From contig JAPDHM010000002.1 of assembly GCA_030704425.1 (NCBI GenBank), positions 868,001 to 932,000 on the forward strand: a stretch of 64,000 bases of DNA, read 5' to 3'. Below the pieces are notes generated by a model that worked only from the letters and a program-made list of their open reading frames with translations, was not told the DNA's origin and searched no databases. The position numbers and the translations under genes are program-made. Positions within the stretch are counted from its first letter, which is position 1. Each line of letters begins with the position of its first letter. Of this stretch, positions 58,580-64,000 are shown piece after piece. This DNA is from Rhodobacteraceae bacterium IMCC1909 (lineage in GTDB: Bacteria; Pseudomonadota; Alphaproteobacteria; Rhodobacterales; Rhodobacteraceae).

Positions 58580-58606
58580 CCTTGAGACAGGGCATGTCAC
58601 CCAAGG
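58580..58606 (-). terminator. Weak terminator after cca
   Basis: On the reverse strand CCTTGGGTGAC and GTCTCAAGG pair with a bulge around ATGCCCT, and are followed by GTTTGTTTGTTT. The left arm includes the cca stop codon TGA. The interrupted T-tract makes this a weak candidate. Confidence 0.4.
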
Positions 58607-59757
58607 CCGTCCAAATACACCAATATTTCATCTTTGGTGATCTGCATATCCCGTGCAATCCAAATGTCTTGTGCACGCTTCAAAGCCTCCCCAAGCGCTG
58701 GGCCTTGGTACTTTGGCATTAAATCAGCCGCTGAAACGGGGCAAACAGACTCGGCGCCGCAGCGCACCGCCTCTTGCTCTGTCTCTGTGACCCTGTTCTC
58801 CATCCAGGCCGCGCGCAGCAGCCAAGACGACCAGCCGTGCGCCGCGCCCAACGCATATCCATGGGCCAAGGCTTTTGATGTATTTTGCCCGTGATACCGC
58901 AGCGCTTCAACCTGGCGCGCCTGTACGTTTGACAACCGTAAGCGCTCTTGCACCGCCTCACCACCAAGACAGGCCAGACGGCGTAGCGCATCGGGCGCAT
59001 GCTCCCGCTCTAGATCCACCAAAAGCGAAACCGGGCGCGCCGAAGCCCCTGGCAGCACGCGCCCCAAGATGCCAGCAGCCTCCATTGCGGCCAGCGCTGG
59101 GGCTGGATCGGCGGCGGCCAATAGTTTGAGCAGCTCAGCGCCGATCCGTTCTTTTGAAATTCGGTCCAAACCCGATTGCAAAGCCGCACAGGCCGCGAGC
59201 GCCTGCGCATCAACACCTTCGAGGGGATCGCCATACCAAGCCCAAAACCGAAAAAACCGCAAGATACGCAGATAATCTTCCGCGATACGGGCTTGCGGCT
59301 CACCGATAAAACGCAACCGCTGCGCCTGCGCATCGGCCAGCCCGTCCAATGGATCGATCACCTGGCCCGACGCCTCTGCATAGAGCGCATTCATGGTAAA
59401 ATCGCGGCGCGCGGCGTCTTCTTCAAGCGATGTGCCAAAAACAACCTCAGCATGCCGACCGTCGGTCGTCATATCTTGACGAAATGTGGTGATTTCATAA
59501 GATTTGCCACCAAGCAAAAACGTCAATGTTCCATGATCTTCGCCAGTGTCGACAACCCGAATCCCATGGGCTTGAGCAATCCGCCGCATCTGATCTGGCA
59601 CGGCGTCACTGGTCAAATCAATATCCGTTGCCGCAACCCCCATCACCGCATTACGAATACAACCGCCCACATATAAAAGCCGCGCGCCAGCCTCCTCGAA
59701 TGCCGTAAAAAGCGGTGCTAGCGTCTGGATATCAAGCGCGGTGGGATCAATCTTCAT
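58597..59757 (-). CDS. cca: CCA tRNA nucleotidyltransferase
   Basis: A 386-residue class II nucleotidyltransferase that adds or repairs the CCA end of tRNA. The catalytic head is LLYVGGCIRNAVMGVAATDIDL, then RRDFTMNALYAEA and the helical domain LRILRFFRFWAWYG. The usual GGxxRD motif reads GGCIRN, an Asn for Asp change worth noting. The ATG at 59757 overlaps the nudix gene stop (ATGA); earlier frame residues are unrelated. Part of an hslO-nudix-cca run. Confidence 0.94.
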   Translation of the reverse strand: MKIDPTALDIQTLAPLFTAFEEAGARLLYVGGCIRNAVMGVAATDIDLTSDAVPDQMRRIAQAHGIRVVDTGEDHGTLTFLLGGKSYEITTFRQDMTTDGRHAEVVFGTSLEEDAARRDFTMNALYAEASGQVIDPLDGLADAQAQRLRFIGEPQARIAEDYLRILRFFRFWAWYGDPLEGVDAQALAACAALQSGLDRISKERIGAELLKLLAAADPAPALAAMEAAGILGRVLPGASARPVSLLVDLEREHAPDALRRLACLGGEAVQERLRLSNVQARQVEALRYHGQNTSKALAHGYALGAAHGWSSWLLRAAWMENRVTETEQEAVRCGAESVCPVSAADLMPKYQGPALGEALKRAQDIWIARDMQITKDEILVYLDGLG

Positions 59758-60350
59758 AGCGGACCCATCTGATCGGCCAAGCCGCGCAATATCCGCGCGG
59801 TCGCGCCCCAAATGTAATAGGGCCCATAAGGGACGCAATAGTAAGAGCGTCTCTGTCCACGCCAGATCCGCGACTGAACTTGAAAATTTTGCGCCGTCAC
59901 CACATGAGACAAAGGCACTTCGAACACCTCCGCCACCTCGCCAGGATCTGCCTTAACCTCCCAGGGCGTGCTGATCCAACCGATGGTTGGAATAACATTG
60001 AACCCCGTCACGGTTTCATGTGCCGGCAATTGCCCTAAGATTTCTACCAGGGATGGATCAAGCCCGGTCTCCTCATGCGCTTCACGCAGCGCTGTTGCAG
60101 AAATATTCGCGTCACCGGCATCCCGCTTGCCGCCGGGAAACGCAATCTGCCCAGGGTGGGATGACAAATGCGCCGCGCGTTTGGTTAAGACCACATAAAC
60201 GCCTGAAGAGCGCTCAATCAAGGGCACTAAAACACCAGCATCTTTCTTCGCAGGCCCAGACCCAGACGTCCCCGGATTAAGATCAAAATCCGACGATGCG
60301 CCGCCCGGCCGCGCCAATGCGCGGAGAATATCAGCGTGATGCGGAATCAT
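59754..60350 (-). CDS. Nudix CoA pyrophosphatase-like hydrolase
   Basis: A 198-residue nudix enzyme. The CoA-pyrophosphatase motif precedes the nudix box: VLTKRAAHLSSHPGQIAFPGGK, then DAGDANISATALREAHEETGL. Such enzymes cleave CoA or related diphosphates. The ATG at 60350 (MIPHHADILRALARP) fits the family; a further upstream start would extend deep into hslO. It overlaps hslO by 20 bases and cca by four, so the three are translated from one message. Confidence 0.9.
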   Translation of the reverse strand: MIPHHADILRALARPGGASSDFDLNPGTSGSGPAKKDAGVLVPLIERSSGVYVVLTKRAAHLSSHPGQIAFPGGKRDAGDANISATALREAHEETGLDPSLVEILGQLPAHETVTGFNVIPTIGWISTPWEVKADPGEVAEVFEVPLSHVVTAQNFQVQSRIWRGQRRSYYCVPYGPYYIWGATARILRGLADQMGPL

Positions 60351-61341
60351 TTTCAATGGGGGTTTTGGCCTCAAACCCAAGCGTATTTGGATCAAAGCTG
60401 TAATGGGCGCCACAAAACTGGCAATCGGCGGTGACCTCATTGTCGTCTGTGGTCATATACGCAATGTCTTTGGCCGAATAAATCGACAGGCTTTGGCGCA
60501 CACGATCAGGCGAGCAGGTACAGCCGAAAGTCACCGGCTGAGTGTCGTAAACCCGCGGTTGCTCTTCATGAAACAAACGAAGCAGCAGTTGCGTCGGCTC
60601 AATGGATGGTCCGACCAGCTCAAGCTGATCGACGGTATCGAGCAAAATATTCGCCCGGTTCCAATTTTCATTCCCATCTGAATCCAAAAGATCCGCTGCC
60701 GAGAGCAAACCATCTTCGCTCTGTGGCTCTTCAGGGATCACATGCGAACCTGCCGCAGGCATATGTTGCAGCATCACGCCGCCCGCACGCCAACCATCTG
60801 TGCCATCCGCCTCCTGCGAGTAACCAAATGCCAGGGAAAAGCGGGTCGGTATTTGTTCAGACTGCGCAAAATAGGCCTCTGCACAGGCCGAAAGAGAGGT
60901 GCCGGCAATCGGGGTGATCCCTTGATAGGGCTGCATATCTTGACCTTGATCAATCAATATGGCGAAATACCCATTGCCAATTTGATCAAAGCCCGGTGCC
61001 TCTGTGTCCAGAGTCTCAGCATCATAGCTTGCATAGGCCCGAATGCGCCCGGGCGCACCATCTGCTGTCGGGCCATAGTAGTCAGTTGCGATCAAACGCA
61101 CCGCACCGCTGCCGCGCACTTGAAGCGAGAGCTTCCAGCGCAGCTTCATGGTTTGACCAATTAACGCAGTGAGCAAAGTCATCTCTGCCACAAGCGCCTC
61201 AACAACAGACGGATAATCATGCTGCGCAAGCACCTGATCCAACACACCATCGAGCCGCGCCACACGGCCACGGATATCGGATGCGTCCAATTGAAACGGC
61301 AAAACCGTATCATCCCAACTCATTTTTACAGTTTGCGTCAT
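60331..61341 (-). CDS. hslO: Redox-regulated chaperone Hsp33
   Basis: A 336-residue holdase activated by oxidation. The four zinc-binding cysteines appear as CTCS and CQFC in the carboxy-terminal third (FGCTCSPDRV; TADCQFCGAHYSFDP). The amino-terminal phrase AEMTLLTALIGQTMKLRWKLSLQVRGSGAVRLIATDYYG is typical of the family. First gene of the hslO-nudix-cca run and divergent from the other nudix gene across about 80 bases. Confidence 0.95.
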   Translation of the reverse strand: MTQTVKMSWDDTVLPFQLDASDIRGRVARLDGVLDQVLAQHDYPSVVEALVAEMTLLTALIGQTMKLRWKLSLQVRGSGAVRLIATDYYGPTADGAPGRIRAYASYDAETLDTEAPGFDQIGNGYFAILIDQGQDMQPYQGITPIAGTSLSACAEAYFAQSEQIPTRFSLAFGYSQEADGTDGWRAGGVMLQHMPAAGSHVIPEEPQSEDGLLSAADLLDSDGNENWNRANILLDTVDQLELVGPSIEPTQLLLRLFHEEQPRVYDTQPVTFGCTCSPDRVRQSLSIYSAKDIAYMTTDDNEVTADCQFCGAHYSFDPNTLGFEAKTPIENDSASR

Positions 61342-61421
61342 GATAACTTTCCATAGATTGGCCTTGCCTTAAACTTTCCATATAAGCGCGTCTAGGCTGA
61401 CACCAAGTTTTGGAGAGAAGA

Positions 61422-61862
61422 TTGCTACGTTTTGGCACCACACCAGATCCCAATCGCCACTACACGCGGCGCCCCGGCGCCTATGCAATTTTGCCCCATA
61501 AAGGAGGGCTTTTAGCCACCTATCAAGGGGGACAAAATCAGGAATATCAATTGCCTGGCGGCGGCATAGATCCGGGCGAATCACCTCTCCACGCGTTGCA
61601 TCGTGAAGTATTTGAGGAGACCGGTTGGCGCATCACACAGCCTCGGGTGTTTTTTCGTTTTAAAATTTTCAGCTTTATGCCGGACTACGATCTTTGGGCA
61701 GAAAAGATTTGCACCATCTATGTCGCGCACCCCGTGTATCAAAAATCGGCTCCCTCCGAACCAGACCATCATCCCGTGATTTTGTCCGCTAACACGGCCC
61801 TAAACCATCTGGCCAGCCCGGGCGATCGTCAGGCCGTGGCACAGTTTTTCGGCAAGAAATAA
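61422..61862 (+). CDS. Nudix hydrolase
   Basis: A 146-residue nudix protein with box GGGIDPGESPLHALHREVFEETGW. The TTG at 61422 follows GGAGAGAAGA and gives MLRFGTTPDPNRHYTRRPGAY; a TTG four codons earlier is part of the ribosome-binding site itself, so the later one is preferred. Substrate unknown; sequence around the box is not that of MutT. It is convergent with ilvA with only 8 bases between stops. Confidence 0.85.
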   Translation: MLRFGTTPDPNRHYTRRPGAYAILPHKGGLLATYQGGQNQEYQLPGGGIDPGESPLHALHREVFEETGWRITQPRVFFRFKIFSFMPDYDLWAEKICTIYVAHPVYQKSAPSEPDHHPVILSANTALNHLASPGDRQAVAQFFGKK

Positions 61863-61870
61863 CGCAAGCC

Positions 61871-63106
61871 TTAGATAATCAAATCCACCATTGCCTCATC
61901 TCCGGTGATGTCCCGAATTGACATTCCAGCCGCTTCAAGCCGCTCCGATAAGAGCGCAAAATTCTCTGGCTTTGAGGTTTCAATTCCAAGCAAAACAGTT
62001 CCGAAGTTGCGCGCTGATTTCTTGAGATATTCAAAACGCGCAATATCATCATCCGGTCCCAAAAGACCCAAAAAATCCTTAAGCGCCCCAGGTCGTTGAG
62101 GCAGACGCAAGATAAAATATTTCTTCACACCGGCATAGCGCTGGGCGCGCTCTTTCACCTCTGGCAATCTTTCAAAATCAAAATTGCCCCCCGATGACAC
62201 ACAGACCACGGTTTTGCCTTTGATCTTGTCTTTTAGATCCTTCAGGGCGTCCAAAGCCAAAGCCCCCGCGGGCTCCAAAACAATGCCTTCTGTATTCAGC
62301 ATATCCAAAATTGTGGTGCAAATTCGATCTTCGGGGATATCCAAAACATGATCCGCATCAATACCTTTTAACGCAGCAAAGGTATTCACGCCCATCTTGG
62401 CCACCGCCGCCCCATCAACAAACGTATCCACCTGCGCCAGCGCAATAGGGGCGCCGGACTGAACCGCAGCGGCCAGGCTTTTACCCCCACTCGGCTCAAC
62501 ATAAAAGATTTCAGTCTCAGGAGCGCGCTCTGACAACAAACGCCGCGCAGAAGAAGACAGACCTCCGCCGCCCACAGGCACCACAAAAACATCTGGAGAG
62601 CGGCCCAATTGTTCGAGCATCTCATAGGTGACCGTCGCCTGCCCCTCAATCACATCGGGATCATCAAATGGCGACAGAAAATGCCCACCAACTTCCGCGC
62701 AATAGGCTTGGCTGGCGCGAAGCGTGTCGTCAAAATAGTCACCCACCAATTGCACCTGCACCCACTCGCCCCCAAACAGTCGAGTCTTGCGAATTTTTTG
62801 TTCCGGTGTGGTAACTGGCATAAAAATTACGCCTTTTTTCTGCAAATGCCTGCAAACATAGGCGACGCCCTGCGCGTGATTGCCGGCGCTGGCGCAGACG
62901 AACACGTCTTTATCCGCCTGTTTGCCCATGGCATTAAATGCGCCGCGCAGTTTATAGGAGCGCACAGGCGATAGATCTTCTCGCTTCAGCCAAATATCCG
63001 CATCATAGACATTCGAAAGATGATCGTTGCGCTGGAGCGGTGTTGCAGGAAACAACTGGCGCATGCGCTCGGTGGCCTCAGCGGCTTGGTTGCTAAAATC
63101 TGTCAT
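61871..63106 (-). CDS. ilvA: Threonine ammonia-lyase (threonine dehydratase)
   Basis: A 411-residue PLP enzyme converting threonine to 2-oxobutanoate, the first step of isoleucine synthesis. The PLP lysine is in SPVRSYKLRGAFNAMG, the glycine-rich phosphate loop is VPVGGGGLSSSARRLL, and a carboxy-terminal regulatory domain (YFILRLPQRPGALKDFLGLLGPDDDIARFEYLKK) resembles an ACT-like sensor. One regulatory domain is present, as in the shorter bacterial form. It is divergent from argG across about 160 bases. Confidence 0.95.
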   Translation of the reverse strand: MTDFSNQAAEATERMRQLFPATPLQRNDHLSNVYDADIWLKREDLSPVRSYKLRGAFNAMGKQADKDVFVCASAGNHAQGVAYVCRHLQKKGVIFMPVTTPEQKIRKTRLFGGEWVQVQLVGDYFDDTLRASQAYCAEVGGHFLSPFDDPDVIEGQATVTYEMLEQLGRSPDVFVVPVGGGGLSSSARRLLSERAPETEIFYVEPSGGKSLAAAVQSGAPIALAQVDTFVDGAAVAKMGVNTFAALKGIDADHVLDIPEDRICTTILDMLNTEGIVLEPAGALALDALKDLKDKIKGKTVVCVSSGGNFDFERLPEVKERAQRYAGVKKYFILRLPQRPGALKDFLGLLGPDDDIARFEYLKKSARNFGTVLLGIETSKPENFALLSERLEAAGMSIRDITGDEAMVDLII

Positions 63107-63267
63107 GACAGATTAGTGGCTCAAACTGCGAAATTGCGCAAGTTATCTGGCCTGCGGCGGATTATGCAACGGGCTTTACAAAATTGCTCTGCACCAACTT
63201 GCCGTGCAAACAAAAACCATATACCTCCGCGCCGACCACACTTTGCCACATTTGGATTGGAAAACGC

Positions 63268-64000
63268 ATGTCAGCCCCTAAGAAAGTTATCCTGGCCTAT
63301 TCGGGCGGATTAGACACCTCGATCATCCTCAAATGGTTGCAGACCGAATATGGCTGCGAAGTGGTTACATTCACGGCAGATTTGGGTCAGGGTGAAGAGC
63401 TCGAACCCGCCCGCGCCAAAGCCGAACTGATGGGCGCCTCCTCAATCTATATCGAGGATGTGCGTGAAGAATTTGTCCGCGATTTTGTATTCCCTATGTT
63501 CCGAGCCAATGCGCTTTATGAAGGTCTGTACCTGCTGGGTACCTCCATTGCGCGCCCATTGATCTCCAAACGCCTGGTTGAGATTGCACAGCTCGAAGGG
63601 GCAGATGCTGTTGCCCATGGCGCGACCGGCAAAGGCAATGACCAAGTGCGGTTTGAGCTGGCCGCCTACGCATTGAACCCCGATATCAAAGTCATCGCCC
63701 CCTGGCGTGAATGGGATCTTTCAAGCCGTACCAAGCTGATCGATTTTGCCGAGAAAAACCAAATCCCAATCGCCAAAGACAAACGCGGCGAAGCGCCGTT
63801 TAGTGTTGATGCCAACCTGCTGCACACCTCTTCGGAAGGTAAGGTCTTGGAAGACCCGGCCAATGAGGCACCCGATTACGTCTATCAACGCACCGTCAAT
63901 CCTGAGGATGCACCCGACACGCCAGAATATGTTGAGATTGGCTTTCAAGCCGGGGATGCTGTCTCCATCAACGGCGTTGATATATCCCCCGCAACGATTT
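63268..64000 (+). CDS. argG: Argininosuccinate synthase, 3' end outside the window
   Basis: The first 244 codons of a protein normally about 405 residues long. ATP-binding motif [21 protein letters not shown], then [15 protein letters not shown] and [15 protein letters not shown] are diagnostic. It joins citrulline and aspartate in arginine synthesis, complementing argJ at 33 kb. The ATG at 63268 gives MSAPKKVIL. Truncated only by the window boundary. Confidence 0.96.
   Translation, partial: MSAPKKVILAYSGGLDTSIILKWLQTEYGCEVVTFTADLGQGEELEPARAKAELMGASSIYIEDVREEFVRDFVFPMFRANALYEGLYLLGTSIARPLISKRLVEIAQLEGADAVAHGATGKGNDQVRFELAAYALNPDIKVIAPWREWDLSSRTKLIDFAEKNQIPIAKDKRGEAPFSVDANLLHTSSEGKVLEDPANEAPDYVYQRTVNPEDAPDTPEYVEIGFQAGDAVSINGVDISPATI

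Overview
The window reads as chromosomal DNA of an alphaproteobacterium of the order Rhodobacterales, most likely the Roseobacter group. The evidence is the dnaA-dnaN-recF-gyrB block next to rpsT, mutM, ubiE and ubiB, the rimP-nusA-ylxR/L7Ae-infB operon, a bacterial voltage-gated sodium channel with a TLESWSM filter, a phage/GTA-type DUF2793 remnant, and many short-spaced ATGA or TAATG gene overlaps. Base composition is moderate for the group, which would suit a pelagic lineage; the species is an inference. No tRNA, rRNA, IS element, integrase or CRISPR array was recognised. Apart from 27.1-29.5 kb the window looks like core genome with dense coding on both strands.

Layout. 0-3 kb (minus): yaaA (cut by the window edge), recQ, a YggT-family membrane protein. 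3-9.5 kb (plus): thioesterase, UMF1-type transporter, mepA, a preQ1-I riboswitch with the queuosine-precursor transporter yhhQ, a tiny leader ORF plus terminator ahead of the ribosome-rescue gene arfB, then a PLP phospho-lyase/kinase pair. 9.5-13.8 kb: pncB-pncA, trhO, an FAD amine/amino-acid oxidase. 13.8-21.4 kb (minus): gyrB, a LysE exporter, recF, dnaN, dnaA, rpsT, with a GANTC-rich spacer ahead of dnaA. 21.5-27 kb: enoyl-CoA hydratase, mutM, and divergently ubiE-ubiB-glmM. 27.1-29.5 kb: a decayed DUF2793 gene abutting an AT-rich acyltransferase. 29.5-35.1 kb: secA, and divergently a parvulin, argJ, mutT and a 40-residue ORF. 35.2-40.5 kb (minus): infB, ylxR/L7Ae, nusA, rimP. 40.7-46.2 kb (minus): a complete peptide-type ABC uptake operon. 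46.3-52.7 kb: pip; ubiG; comF-grxC-nitrilase-marR; a methyltransferase-like gene and hemH; a small membrane protein. 52.8-64 kb: two L,D-transpeptidases around a CAP lipoprotein, a NavBac channel, an RNA methyltransferase and ABC exporter, cca-nudix-hslO, a second nudix gene, ilvA, and the start of argG.

How the genes fit together. Replication initiation and elongation (dnaA, dnaN, recF, gyrB), the transcription/translation operon (rimP, nusA, infB), protein export (secA plus a secreted foldase), ubiquinone synthesis (ubiE, ubiB, ubiG), NAD salvage (pncA, pncB), arginine synthesis (argJ, argG), tRNA wobble chemistry (yhhQ, trhO, cca) and peptidoglycan remodelling (mepA, two L,D-transpeptidases) are all represented. 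The most interesting non-coding signals are the preQ1-I aptamer upstream of yhhQ, the structured leader of arfB with a 17-nt complement to the 16S rRNA 3' end, the terminator hairpin inside the rimP leader, and the GANTC cluster upstream of dnaA.
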